Below, one piece after another: positions 19,866 to 28,012 of a DNA stretch of 64,000 nucleotides. Made by a program: the position numbers and the translations under genes. The stretch's first letter is position 1. Every line of letters begins with the position of its first letter. The notes beneath the pieces were generated by a model. The model was not told the DNA's origin. It saw only the letters and a program-made list of their open reading frames with translations, and ran no database searches. The DNA is from JANYLB01 sp963837715 (GTDB lineage Bacteria > Actinomycetota > Acidimicrobiia > IMCC26256 > JANYLB01). The stretch covers positions 310,001-374,000 of the forward strand of contig CAWIOF010000004.1 of NCBI GenBank assembly GCA_963837715.1, read 5' to 3'.

Positions 19866-19879
19866 GTTGCATACGCAAC
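19866..19879 (+). promoter_or_regulatory. Inverted-repeat operator candidate upstream of pirin
   Basis: GTTGC-ATAC-GCAAC, a perfect 5-4-5 inverted repeat, ends 18 nt before the pirin ATG, just upstream of the GAGGAG ribosome-binding site. The size and TTGCATACGCAA core resemble MarR-family operators, but no regulator gene is adjacent. Confidence 0.45.
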
Positions 19880-19897
19880 GATCGAGGAGACGCCCCG

Positions 19898-20863
19898 ATG
19901 CCCGCAGTGACCGCAGACACCCTCAGCCTCCCGAAGGTCCCCGACCTCGGCTCCGAGACGCACGACCGGCCGGTCCGGTCGGTCACCACCGCGCCGCGGG
20001 CGTTCGAGGGGGAGGGCTTCCCCGTGCGCCGCGCCTTCGCCGGCGTCGACCGGGCCGATCTCGACCCGTTCGTCCACATGGACCAGATGGGCGAGGTCGA
20101 CTGGGCGCCCGGTGAGCCGCGGGGCACCGACTGGCATCCCCACCGCGGGTTCGAGACCGTCACGTACATCATCGACGGGACGTTCCTGCACCAGGACTCC
20201 CACGGCGGTGGCGGGAGCATCACCGACGGCGCCACGCAGTGGATGACGGCCGGCGGGGGGATCCTGCACATCGAGACCCCGCCCGAGTCACTGGTCGTGA
20301 GCGGCGGGTTGTTCCACGGCCTGCAGCTGTGGGTGAACCTCCCCGCCAAGGACAAGTTCGTCGAACCCCGCTACCAGAACCTCGAGGCCGATCAGGCCGC
20401 GCTGCTCGCATCACCCGACGGTGGCGCGCTCGTGCGCGTGATCGCCGGCGACATCGGCGGTCACACGGGTCCGGGCGGCACGTACACCCCGATCACGGTC
20501 GCGCACGCCACGGTCGCTCCGGCGGCGCAGCTCCGGCTGCCGTGGCGCGCCGACTTCAACGCGCTGGCGTACGTGCTCTCCGGGCGGGGGACGGTCGGCG
20601 CCGACCGGCGCCCGATCGAGTCGGGGCAGCTCGTGGTGTTCGGTCCCGGCGACGCACTCACCTTCGACGCCCACCCGACCGACACGCTCGACCTCTATCT
20701 GCTCGGCGGTCAACCGATCCGCGAGCCGATCGCGCAGTACGGGCCCTTCGTGATGAACACCCGGGCCGAGCTCGCGCAGGCGGTCGACGACTACAACGCC
20801 GGGCGCCTCGGTACGGTCCCGGCTCACGGTCTTCACCCCTACCACCCCGGTGCCGCCCGGTAG
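19898..20863 (+). CDS. Pirin-family bicupin protein
   Basis: A 321-residue pirin-family protein. The N-terminal cupin carries the metal-binding cluster HPHRGFETVTYIIDG with HQDSHG (about residues 76-103) plus HIE near 126; the C-terminal pirin-C cupin contains FNALAYVLSGRGTV and a GDALTF motif. Bacterial pirins are iron-binding; some have quercetin 2,3-dioxygenase activity, others act as redox-sensing regulators, so the exact role is open. ATG is preceded by GAGGAG. It leads a run of three same-strand genes (pirin, epoxide-hydrolase-like, HD protein) with short gaps, and an inverted repeat lies in its promoter region. Confidence 0.92.
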   Translation: MPAVTADTLSLPKVPDLGSETHDRPVRSVTTAPRAFEGEGFPVRRAFAGVDRADLDPFVHMDQMGEVDWAPGEPRGTDWHPHRGFETVTYIIDGTFLHQDSHGGGGSITDGATQWMTAGGGILHIETPPESLVVSGGLFHGLQLWVNLPAKDKFVEPRYQNLEADQAALLASPDGGALVRVIAGDIGGHTGPGGTYTPITVAHATVAPAAQLRLPWRADFNALAYVLSGRGTVGADRRPIESGQLVVFGPGDALTFDAHPTDTLDLYLLGGQPIREPIAQYGPFVMNTRAELAQAVDDYNAGRLGTVPAHGLHPYHPGAAR

Positions 20864-20875
20864 TAGGAAGTGGCG

Positions 20876-21310
20876 ATGGCAGGCGACGAGACGACTCCGG
20901 CGGGAAACAAGGCGATCATCGAGCGGTTCTGGGAGGACCTCGGTCGCCGCGACTTCGACGCGGTGGCCGGGTACTTCACCGACGAGTCGCACTACACCGA
21001 TGTCCCGGCTCCCGAGGAGGGGGCCACGGGGCCGGCGGCGATCGTGGCCCGGCTCCGGCTCGGAATCGAGCCGCTGGAACGGTACGAACCGCTCCCGGGC
21101 ACGATGGTCGCCGAGGGCGACATGGTCATGCTCGAACACTCGGAGGCCTGGTACTGGGCCACCGGTGAGCACGTGGTGCTGCCGTTCGTGTCGGTCTTCG
21201 AGCTGCGTTCGGGATCGATCGTACGATGGTGGGACTACTGGGACCTGGGCACGTTGATGAACGCGGCACCGCAGTGGTGGCTCGATCACATCATGCAGGG
21301 CTACCAGTAG
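20876..21310 (+). CDS. SnoaL/limonene-1,2-epoxide-hydrolase-like protein
   Basis: A 144-residue NTF2-fold protein. The start pattern NKAIIERFWEDLGRRDFDAV, the YTDVPAPEEGATGPAAI segment and the GSIVRWWDYWDL C-terminal strand fit the limonene-1,2-epoxide hydrolase/SnoaL-like group of small cone-shaped hydrolases and isomerases. The catalytic Asp-Arg-Asp set of true epoxide hydrolases may be represented by D57?, R and D in the RWWDYWD strand, but this cannot be proven by eye, so substrate is unassigned. ATG 20876 follows AGGAAG and starts 12 nt after the pirin stop. Its position between pirin and an HD oxygenase-like gene suggests a shared catabolic or detoxification task. Confidence 0.75.
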   Translation: MAGDETTPAGNKAIIERFWEDLGRRDFDAVAGYFTDESHYTDVPAPEEGATGPAAIVARLRLGIEPLERYEPLPGTMVAEGDMVMLEHSEAWYWATGEHVVLPFVSVFELRSGSIVRWWDYWDLGTLMNAAPQWWLDHIMQGYQ

Positions 21311-21353
21311 GAGCACGGTCGAGGAGCACGCCGGTGACGAACGGGAGTTCGCG

Positions 21354-21912
21354 ATGACGACGCAGACGAAGACCTTCACGGCAATGGACCACTCTACGAA
21401 GGAGGAGTGGGATGTCATCGCCCACGAGTCGGTCACCGACTGGTCGAACACGCCCGACCGTTTCCTCGCGATGCTGCGAGAGCTCGCGAACGTGACCAAC
21501 GGATTCGCCGTCGACCAGCTCACCCACGTGCTGCAGACCGCGACCCGCGCCGAACGCGCCGGCGCCGACCCCGAGGTCGTGGTGGCGTCGCTCTGCCACG
21601 ACATCGCCAAGGCGGTGTCGGAGCCGAACCACCCGGCCGTCGCCGCCGCGATGTTGCAGCCCTACGTGCGCCCCGAGGTCGCGTGGATGATCGAGGTCCA
21701 TCAAGACTTCCAGGGCCGCCACTACTACGCGTTCCTCGGCAAGGACCCCGACGCCCGCGAGCAGTACGCCGGGCACCCTTCCTACGACGCTCGCGGAGCG
21801 GTTCGCCGACGAATGGGATCAGACGTCGTTCGACCCCGACTACGACACGCTCCCGCTCGAGCACTTCGAGCCGCTGGTCCGTGAAGTGCTCGGCGCGCCC
21901 CGGTATCGCTGA
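21354..21912 (+). CDS. HD-domain protein related to PhnZ-type diiron oxygenases (one frameshift)
   Basis: About 185 residues after removing one G at nt 21789 (GAC-G-CTC). Visible HD-superfamily ligands are H58 in LTHVLQTATRA, H82-D83 in CHDIAKAV, H93 in NHP, H116 in VHQDFQG and an Asp in FDPDYDTLP. The H-24-HD spacing and later His positions match HD proteins of the PhnZ/TmpB type (mixed-valent diiron C-P oxygenases) better than simple phosphohydrolases. Substrate is unknown; no phosphonate transport or phn genes are in the window. The ATG follows GGAGTTCG. The 3' end overlaps a convergent PAP2-like gene by about 70 nt. Confidence 0.75.
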
Positions 21913-22667
21913 CCCCACCGCAGTCGCTCCCACCCCACGGCGATCGCCCATGCGACCGTGAGCACGAGCCAGCCACCGACTGCGTCGAGCAACCAGTGGT
22001 TCCCGGTCACCGTGATCGCGAACACCGTGCAGAGCGGATAGCAGCACAGCAGCACCCGGACCCACGTTCGTCGGATGGTCGGGAGCACCGCGAGCACCGA
22101 CCAGGTCGACCAACCCACGTGGAGGCTCGGCATCGCCGCGAACAGGTTCCCGAACGATGCCGCCCCCGCCCCGATGGGCGTCCCGCCCGGTCCGAGGACC
22201 ACCGGCTGTTGCGGACCGAAGTTGAAGTACCGCGCCGCGGTGTCGACGAACCCGTACGTCGCCGGCATCAGTCGCGGCGGCATCAGTGGGTAGAGCCAGA
22301 ACCCGAGCAGACCGAGGCCGAGCATCACCAGCAACGTGTTGCGCCACCGCACGTAGCGGATGGGTGCTCGCCGGTACAGCCAGATCAGGGCGGCGACGGG
22401 TGCCACGAAGTGGATCGTCCCGTAGTAGATGTTCCAGAACGCGATGAACCAGTCGGTGCCGAGGAACCAGCCCTGGATCCGGTGCTCCTGGTACAGACCG
22501 AGCAGCCGTTCCCAACGGACGACGGAGCGGGCGTTGCGGAGCGCCGTGACGCCGTCGCCCTGTACCTGGTCGCGGGCCCAGTCGTAGAGGAAGTAGGCGG
22601 CGAGCATCGCCGCCACCTCGAGGATCCAGCCGCCGCGGATGCGCTTCGACGCGGGTCCGGGAGGCAT
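21840..22667 (-). CDS. PAP2-like membrane protein (inositol phosphotransferase type)
   Basis: About 275 residues with six hydrophobic helices and the AUR1/PAP2_3 pattern: FWNIYYGTIHF, LMPPRLMP near the middle, a PSLHVGWS motif and TGNHWLLDAVGGW. Here the usual PSGH is replaced by PSLH, as in the inositol-phosphotransferase-like branch of the superfamily, which transfers phospho-headgroups between lipids. I chose ATG 22667, which has a TAGGCT -10 box 7 nt upstream; an ATG at 22727 would abut the divergent kinase gene. The last ~24 codons run antisense to the HD gene and look non-conserved, so an indel may hide the true stop near 21912. Confidence 0.8.
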   Translation of the reverse strand: MPPGPASKRIRGGWILEVAAMLAAYFLYDWARDQVQGDGVTALRNARSVVRWERLLGLYQEHRIQGWFLGTDWFIAFWNIYYGTIHFVAPVAALIWLYRRAPIRYVRWRNTLLVMLGLGLLGFWLYPLMPPRLMPATYGFVDTAARYFNFGPQQPVVLGPGGTPIGAGAASFGNLFAAMPSLHVGWSTWSVLAVLPTIRRTWVRVLLCCYPLCTVFAITVTGNHWLLDAVGGWLVLTVAWAIAVGWERLRWGQRYRGAPSTSRTSGSKCSSGSVS

Positions 22668-22674
22668 CGACCCG

Positions 22675-22680
22675 AGCCTA
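22675..22680 (-). promoter_or_regulatory. -10 element (TAGGCT) for the PAP2-like gene
   Basis: TAGGCT on the minus strand, 7 nt before ATG 22667, with no ribosome-binding site: leaderless pattern. Confidence 0.45.
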
Positions 22681-22733
22681 CGGGCCGACGCGTCCACCGG
22701 ACGTCGTTCCGCAGCGCGTGGGATCATTCCGGT

Positions 22734-24571
22734 ATGCCGCGAATCGACCGTCGCCGCCTTCGCACCGGGCTGCGACTCGGTCTCCCCGACGACCCCGTCT
22801 CGAGTCGCGGGTACGCCACCGCGCTCAGGGTGCAGCTCGCAGGCGCGTCCACGGTGCTCGTGGGCGGATTGATCGTCCCGAACGTCTCACGGTCGCATCG
22901 CTTCACGCTGAGCGTCCTCCTCGGGGTGCTCGTCGCGTCCATCCTGATCCTCATGGCCACCGTCGGCCGCGCGAACCCTCGGCGGGCATGGTGCGTCGTG
23001 ACGGTGCTCGAGGCGGCGACGATCCTGTTCGGGACGCTCCTCGTCCCCGAGATCTTCGTCCCCGGATTGATCGCGTACACGATCGTCGTCGCCGCGACGA
23101 CCGCGATCGGGGGCCTCGGGATCGGGCTGCTCGTGAGTCTCATCGCCGCGGTGGCCGCGGTGATCGGCGACGCTCGGTCGCGCCCGGGAGCCCCGAGGAG
23201 GTGGCGCTCGCCTGCGGACTCGCGGTGATCGCGTACCCGACGATCGCGCTGAGCATCGACGGATTCACCCTCAACCGCCACCGCGCCGCGACCCAGCTGG
23301 CGCGGCTCCACGACACCTTCCGCGCCGTGGGTGCCGAGCCGTCGTTCAACGCCACGCTCGATGCGCTCGTCGCCGCGGTCCAGGATGCGTTCGGATCCGA
23401 CTCCGCGGTGGTGCTGCTCCGCGACGGCAGCCACCTCGAGCTCGTGGCGCCCGCAGCCGCGCCCATCGACCGGTGGGATCCCGATCGCATCGCCCGGGTC
23501 ACGAGCTCCGCGCTCCAATCGTCGGATGCCACGCCGGTGGCCTGGGCCATGAGCCACGGTGAGACGGTGGTCGTCCGCGACATCGCAACGGATCCGCGCT
23601 TCACCAGCAACGGCAGCGCCTGGCGGGATCGCCTCGTCCGGATCGGTCTGTCGTCGATGGTGGTCGTCCCCCTCCGCCAGGCCGGAACGCCGGTGGGGCT
23701 GCTCCACGTCTGCTTCCAGCGGACGGGCGCGCTCGACGACGACGAGCTCGCGTTGCTCGAGGCCTATGCCGATCAGGCCACGATCGTCATCCTGCACGCC
23801 CAGGCGTTCGCGCAGCTCGAAGCGGCCGACGCGCTCAAGTCGGAGTTCCTCGCGACCGTGTCGCACGAGCTGCGCACACCGCTCACCGCGACGAAGGGCT
23901 TCGTCGACACGGTCCTGCTCCAGTGGGACCGCCTCGACGACGCCCAGCGGCGCCAGCTCCTGCAGCGGGCGTCGGGCAACGCCGACGAGCTCGCCCGCCT
24001 CATCGACCAGTTGCTCGACTTCTCCCGACTCGACACCGGCACGGTGCGGGTGTTCCCGGTCGAGGCCGATCTCGCGGAGCTCGTCGACACCCTGGTCGCG
24101 CGGATGGCACCGGTGCTCGCCCGCCATCCGGTGACGGTCGAAGCCACCGCCGGGATCACCGTCGAAGTCGATCCGGCCGCGTTCGCCCACGTGCTCGGGA
24201 ACCTCCTCACCAACGCGGCCAACTTCTCCCCCGACGGAGCACCGATCCACGTCGTGAGCGAGGTCGTGAGCGAGGAGGTGGAGGGGATGCACTCGTGTCG
24301 GTCCGCGACCGACGGCATCGGGATCGACGCCGACGAGCACGAGCGGATCTTCGAACGGTTCTACCGGGTCGGCGACGACTCCGGCACCGGCCGCGGTACG
24401 GGGATCGGGCTCGCGATCGCCGCCCGGTTCGCCGAGCTCATCGGGGGCCGGATCCGGGTCGAGAGCACACCGGGTGACGGGTCGATGTTCTCGTTCACCG
24501 TCCCGCTCGCGGATCCGTCGCCGGTCCCCACGGCCGAACCGGCGCGCGAGAACACCTCGGTGCCCGACTGA
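22734..24571 (+). CDS. Membrane GAF-domain sensor histidine kinase (frameshifted)
   Basis: About 612 residues. ATG 22734 begins a domain with about five membrane helices (to ~180), then a GAF domain (about 200-350), a HisKA domain with phospho-His in VSHELRTPL (about 395) and an ATPase domain with N-box NLLTNAANFSPDG and GTGIGLAI. Frame breaks: a base (fits C) is missing near 23172, restoring GDRSVAPGSPEEV; and a compensating -1/+1 pair near 24294 and 24307 garbles the G1 box, whose repaired sequence reads VSVRDDGIGI. It lacks an adjacent response regulator, so it is an orphan kinase. The signal is unknown. Confidence 0.85.
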
Positions 24572-24589
24572 CGGCTCACCGAGCGCGGG

Positions 24590-25435
24590 TCAGGAGTAGT
24601 CGTAGAAGCCGCGACCGCTCTTGCGGCCCAGGTTCCCGGCCGCCACGAGCTGGCGGAGCAGTGGCGGGGCGCGGAACCCGTCGCCGTACGCGACCCGCAG
24701 GTCGTCGAGGATCAACAGCAGCGTGTCGAGACCGATCCGGTCGGCGAGCGCGAGCGGCCCGACCGGGTGGTTGTAGCCGAGACGCATGCCGGTGTCGATG
24801 TCGGCTGCCGACGCGACGCCTTCCTGCAGGACCCGCATCGCCTCGCACATGAGCAGCACCCCGAGGCGCGTGGTCACGAACCCCGGGAGGTCGCGGACCT
24901 CGATCGTCTCCTTGCCGAGCGCCGCGCAGAACGCCAGTGCCCGCGTCACGGTGTCGTCGGTCGTCTCCGGCGCGCGGATGACCTCGACGAGGCTCATCGC
25001 GGGAACCGGGTTGAAGAAGTGCAGGCCGACGACCTGACCGGGTCGACCAGCCGCGGCACCGAGCACCTGGATCGGGAGTCCGCTCGTGTTCGATGCGAGC
25101 ACCGCGCCGTCGCTGGCGGCGGCACCGACCGCGCCCCACACCGACCGCTTGAGCTCGAGATCCTCCGACACGGCCTCGATGACGATGTCGGCCGCGGCGA
25201 CGGCCGTCGCGAGGTCGGTGACGACGTCGAACGAGCCCAGTTCGGTGGGGAGCTCGTCGCGGTTGCGGGCTCGAGCCTCGTAGTGCTCGACACGCTCGCG
25301 CGCACCGGCGACGAACCGTTCGTCGGATTCGACGATCATGACGGAGAAGCCGGCGGCGCGGGTCACGAACGCGATGCCGGCGCCCATGATCCCACCGCCG
25401 ATGACCGTCACCCGTGGATCGGAAGCACCCGCCAT
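24590..25435 (-). CDS. 3-hydroxyacyl-CoA (3-hydroxybutyryl-CoA) dehydrogenase
   Basis: A 281-residue NAD-dependent enzyme oxidising (S)-3-hydroxyacyl-CoA to 3-oxoacyl-CoA in beta-oxidation or butyrate metabolism. The N-terminal Rossmann motif is GGGIMGAG (about 13-20); the catalytic His-Glu pair lies in GLHFFNPVPAMSLVEVI; the helical C-domain ends with DRIGLDTLLLIL and GRKSGRGFYDY. Length and architecture fit the short monofunctional PaaH/Hbd type. ATG 25435 overlaps the stop of the upstream thioesterase gene (TGATG) with AAGGAGG just before, so the two are co-translated. It is convergent with the sensor kinase gene. Confidence 0.93.
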   Translation of the reverse strand: MAGASDPRVTVIGGGIMGAGIAFVTRAAGFSVMIVESDERFVAGARERVEHYEARARNRDELPTELGSFDVVTDLATAVAAADIVIEAVSEDLELKRSVWGAVGAAASDGAVLASNTSGLPIQVLGAAAGRPGQVVGLHFFNPVPAMSLVEVIRAPETTDDTVTRALAFCAALGKETIEVRDLPGFVTTRLGVLLMCEAMRVLQEGVASAADIDTGMRLGYNHPVGPLALADRIGLDTLLLILDDLRVAYGDGFRAPPLLRQLVAAGNLGRKSGRGFYDYS

Positions 25436-25836
25436 CACGCCTCCTTGCGCCGGAGGATGAAGGTGGCGGTCCCCTTGGAGATGAGATCGCCCTCGGCGTC
25501 GTGGACGGTCGATTCGAGGTAGGCGACCTGGCGGGAGATCCGTACGATCTCGCCGCGGACGCTCAAGCTGTCACCGGCCTGGGCCGGCCGCATCGTCGCG
25601 TACGCGAGGTCGAGGGTCATGGCCCGGTCGCCCTTCTCGAGCGAGGCGTTCGTCGCGAAGTTCATCGCCGCGTCGTGGATGACCCCGTAGACACCGCCGT
25701 GGACGGGCCCGAGCGGGTTGCAGGCCAGCTCGGTCGGGTTCCAGGCGGCCGTGGCCCACCCGTCTCCGTAGCCGTCGAAGCTGACGCCGAGCAGGCCGAG
25801 GAGCGCCATCCCGCCGTCACCGAGTGATCGATCCAT
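25435..25836 (-). CDS. PaaI-like hotdog-fold acyl-CoA thioesterase
   Basis: A 133-residue hotdog-fold protein: NPLGPVHGGVYGVIHDAAMNFA is the HGG-containing central helix of the PaaI/YbgC-like thioesterase group, followed by LDLAYATMRPAQAGDSL and a C-terminal strand with GTATFILRR. It probably hydrolyses acyl- or aryl-CoA thioesters, complementing the hydroxyacyl-CoA dehydrogenase with which it is translationally coupled. ATG 25836 (MDRSLGDGG) is the likely start; a GTG four codons upstream is an alternative. Substrate is not predictable from sequence. Confidence 0.82.
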   Translation of the reverse strand: MDRSLGDGGMALLGLLGVSFDGYGDGWATAAWNPTELACNPLGPVHGGVYGVIHDAAMNFATNASLEKGDRAMTLDLAYATMRPAQAGDSLSVRGEIVRISRQVAYLESTVHDAEGDLISKGTATFILRRKEA

Positions 25837-26014
25837 GTTCCTGGGCACGGAGCAGGACACTACGGGAGACGAAGCGGAGACGCCGGAAGGGGATCAGGGG
25901 CCGCACCCGGTGGGCGGTCGAGGCGACGAAGCGGGAGTCGACCCGGCGAGGCGCACGGACTTTTCCGCCCCGGAGCGCTGTTTGACGGTGCATCGTCCCG
26001 CGGCCGAGACTCTT

Positions 26015-26026
26015 GACCGAACGGTC
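26015..26026 (+). promoter_or_regulatory. Palindromic operator candidate upstream of thiolase
   Basis: GACCG-AA-CGGTC, a perfect 5-2-5 inverted repeat, in the 243-nt divergent gap between the thioesterase and thiolase genes, 53 nt before the thiolase ATG. The ACCG...CGGT core resembles operators of TetR-type acyl-CoA regulators. The rest of the gap (25837-26079) shows nothing else recognisable. Confidence 0.45.
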
Positions 26027-26079
26027 TAGTTGCGGTCGGAACCCCGGCCCCCAGCACCACCTGCCTCAGGAGGCACCCC

Positions 26080-27237
26080 ATGCCCACCGCCGTCATCGTC
26101 GACGCGATCCGCACCCCGCTCGGACGCCGCAACGGCAAGCTGAAGGACGTCCACCCGGTCGACCTCGCGGCCCACACGCTGCGGGCCATCGTCGAGCGCA
26201 ACGACCTCGATCCGGCACTGGTCGAAGACGTGCTCATGGGCTGCGTGATGCAGGTCGGCGAGCAGGGTGTGAACATCGGTCGCAACGCGGCGCTGGCGGC
26301 CGGGTTCCCCGAGACCACCGTCGGCACGACCATCGACCGGCAGTGCGGTTCGTCGCAGCAGGCCGCCCACTTCGCCGCGCAGGGTGTGATGGCCGGTGCG
26401 TACGACGTCGTGATCGCCGCGGGTGTCGAGAACATGACCCGCGTGCCGATGGGCGCGTCGATGACCGGCCACGGGTTCCCGTTCGGGCCGAAGATGACCG
26501 AGCGCTACCCGAACCTGGTCCCGCAGGGGATCTCGGCGGAGTTGATCTCGGAGAAGTGGAACATCAGCCGGGAAGACAACGACCGGTTCTCGGTGGAGTC
26601 GCACAAGCGGGCTGCCAAGGCAACGGCCGAAGGCCGATTCGAGCGGGAGATCGTGCCGATCACCGTGACGGGCGAGGACGGCACCGAGGAGCTCGTCAGC
26701 CGCGACGAGGGCATCCGGCCCGACTCGTCGATGGAGACGCTGGCGAAGCTGAAGCCGGCGTTCAAGCCCGACGGTGTCGTCACCGCGGCGAACTCCTCGC
26801 AGATCACCGACGGTTCCGCTGCGGTCCTCATCATGAGCGAGGAGAAGGCCAACGAGCTCGGCCTCACCCCGCGCGCACGCTTCCACACGTTCGCGCTGGC
26901 CGGCGTCGACCCGGTGCTCATGCTCACCGGCCCGATCCCGTCGACCACGAAGGTGCTCGAGCGGGCGAACATGACGCTCGACCAGATCGACCTCGTCGAG
27001 ATCAACGAGGCGTTCGCGCCTGTCGTGCTCGCATGGGAGAAGGAGCACCACCCCGACATGTCGAAGGTGAACGTCAACGGCGGCGCGATCGCGCTGGGTC
27101 ACCCGCTCGGCTGCTCCGGCGCCCGGCTGATGACCACGTTGGTCAGCGAGATGGAGCGCACGGGCGCCCGGTTCGGCCTGCAGACGATGTGCGAGGGTGG
27201 CGGCATGGCGAACGCCACGATCATCGAGCGGATGTAG
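26080..27237 (+). CDS. Acetyl-CoA acetyltransferase / 3-ketoacyl-CoA thiolase
   Basis: A 385-residue thiolase. The nucleophilic Cys lies in RQCGSSQQA (about residue 89), the catalytic His in GGAIALGHPLGCSG (about 343) and the second Cys in CEGGGMAN (about 373); NEAFA near 310 is also conserved. It cleaves 3-ketoacyl-CoA with CoA in beta-oxidation or condenses two acetyl-CoA; the QCGSSQQA form is common in actinobacterial FadA5/FadA6-type thiolases acting on steroid-derived or fatty acyl chains, but specificity is inferred. ATG is preceded by CAGGAGG. Reading frame is intact. It is divergent from the hydroxyacyl-CoA dehydrogenase/thioesterase pair with a shared operator candidate between them. 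Confidence 0.94.
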   Translation: MPTAVIVDAIRTPLGRRNGKLKDVHPVDLAAHTLRAIVERNDLDPALVEDVLMGCVMQVGEQGVNIGRNAALAAGFPETTVGTTIDRQCGSSQQAAHFAAQGVMAGAYDVVIAAGVENMTRVPMGASMTGHGFPFGPKMTERYPNLVPQGISAELISEKWNISREDNDRFSVESHKRAAKATAEGRFEREIVPITVTGEDGTEELVSRDEGIRPDSSMETLAKLKPAFKPDGVVTAANSSQITDGSAAVLIMSEEKANELGLTPRARFHTFALAGVDPVLMLTGPIPSTTKVLERANMTLDQIDLVEINEAFAPVVLAWEKEHHPDMSKVNVNGGAIALGHPLGCSGARLMTTLVSEMERTGARFGLQTMCEGGGMANATIIERM

Positions 27238-27265
27238 GCGACCGGATGCAGAGCGGCGGTCGGGC

Positions 27266-27535
27266 GTGATCTGGACCATCGTCAAGGTCGCGCTCGCCGT
27301 CGTCGCCGCGGTGGGGCTGTACTACCTCGCGGCGCGCATCATCCACATGTTCACGATCGTGCCGCCCGAGGAGCCCGAGCCCGGTGAGATCCAGCCGGTC
27401 GACTTCCGCTACCGGTGCATCGTGTGCGGTGCGGAGGTCACCATGACGGCGGCTCCGGGCGGCGAGATGGCCGACGCACCCCGGCACTGTCGCGAGGACA
27501 TGCTCCTCGTCGCCTCCGACGCCAACCGCAACTAG
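27266..27535 (+). CDS. Small membrane protein with zinc-ribbon-like cysteines
   Basis: An 89-residue protein beginning at GTG with one N-terminal membrane helix (about residues 3-30), then a Pro/Glu-rich stretch (PPEEPEPGEIQP) and a short domain with CIVCG and later HCRED: a CxxC plus HC arrangement that could bind zinc or iron. I do not recognise a characterised family. It follows the thiolase by 28 nt and may be co-transcribed. The domain faces the cytoplasm or outside depending on topology; the N-terminus lacks clear charge bias. A role cannot be assigned. Confidence 0.7.
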   Translation: MIWTIVKVALAVVAAVGLYYLAARIIHMFTIVPPEEPEPGEIQPVDFRYRCIVCGAEVTMTAAPGGEMADAPRHCREDMLLVASDANRN

Positions 27536-27572
27536 CCGGGAGTGACCGGTGGTGACCTGTTCACCCACCGTG

Positions 27573-27581
27573 TTGTCCACA
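27573..27581 (+). promoter_or_regulatory. DnaA-box sequence TTGTCCACA
   Basis: Exact match to the high-GC DnaA box TTGTCCACA, in the gap between two convergent genes. Only one copy was found here, so it is not an origin; it could be a DnaA titration or regulatory site near the origin, or chance. A weak CACAGG...CCTGTG inverted repeat overlaps it. Confidence 0.35.
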
Positions 27582-27641
27582 GGAAGTGGAAAACCCTGTG
27601 AGGAATGACAGGGATGTAGTTCCACCACCCAGCGGGGTCGC

Positions 27642-27956
27642 TCAGCGGTACCGGGTGGCGAACACGAAGCCGGCGGTGATCTCGCCGAGGCCCAGGAAGA
27701 GGTAGCGGTTCTGCTGCTCGCCGGGCAGCACCCCGAGGTAGTTCAGGATCACGATCAACCCGCCACACACGAGCAGGGCGAACATGGTGACCGGCACCCA
27801 CTGCGGGCTGGCCGCTCTCGCCTTCGGCGGCGGCGGCGTGTAGCGCTTGCTCGGCGCCTTCGCCTTCGCCTTCGCCGGGGCCTTGGCCTTGCCCTTGGCC
27901 GCCTTCGTCGAGGGCTTGGCGCCGCTCTTGGTTGCCTTGCTCTTGGGGTCAGCCAC
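27642..27956 (-). CDS. crgA: Cell division protein CrgA
   Basis: A 104-residue membrane protein: a long Lys/Ala-rich cytoplasmic tail (residues 4-38, repeated KAKAPAKAK), then the CrgA signature RYTPPPPK, SPQWVPVTMFALLVCGGLIVIL (first helix) and a second helix ending ITAGFVFATRYR. CrgA is an actinobacterial divisome component that contacts FtsZ, FtsQ, FtsI and CwsA. The lysine-rich extension is longer than in mycobacteria. GTG start with a TATCCT -10 box 8 nt before it. Its position next to trpG and the pknB locus is the canonical actinobacterial arrangement. Confidence 0.93.
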   Translation of the reverse strand: MADPKSKATKSGAKPSTKAAKGKAKAPAKAKAKAPSKRYTPPPPKARAASPQWVPVTMFALLVCGGLIVILNYLGVLPGEQQNRYLFLGLGEITAGFVFATRYR

Positions 27957-27964
27957 GGTTCGGG

Positions 27965-27970
27965 AGGATA
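27965..27970 (-). promoter_or_regulatory. -10 element (TATCCT) of crgA
   Basis: TATCCT on the minus strand, 8 nt before the crgA GTG, no ribosome-binding site. Confidence 0.5.
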
Positions 27971-28000
27971 ACCGGCGGCCCGACGGTCACGCGCTTCGCC

Positions 28001-28006
28001 TACCGT
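28001..28006 (+). promoter_or_regulatory. -10 element (TACCGT) of trpG
   Basis: TACCGT, 6 nt before the trpG GTG, no ribosome-binding site. Together with the crgA element it makes a compact divergent leaderless promoter pair in 56 nt. Confidence 0.5.
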
Positions 28007-28012
28007 GGCGCC

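Noticed and set aside
24590..25522. Plus-strand frames opposite the hydroxyacyl-CoA dehydrogenase
   Set aside because: Antisense shadows with Arg/Gly/Ala-rich composition and no motifs; the minus-strand gene has full family motifs.
27541..27641. Replication origin
   Set aside because: Only one DnaA box and no AT-rich unwinding element or dnaA gene.
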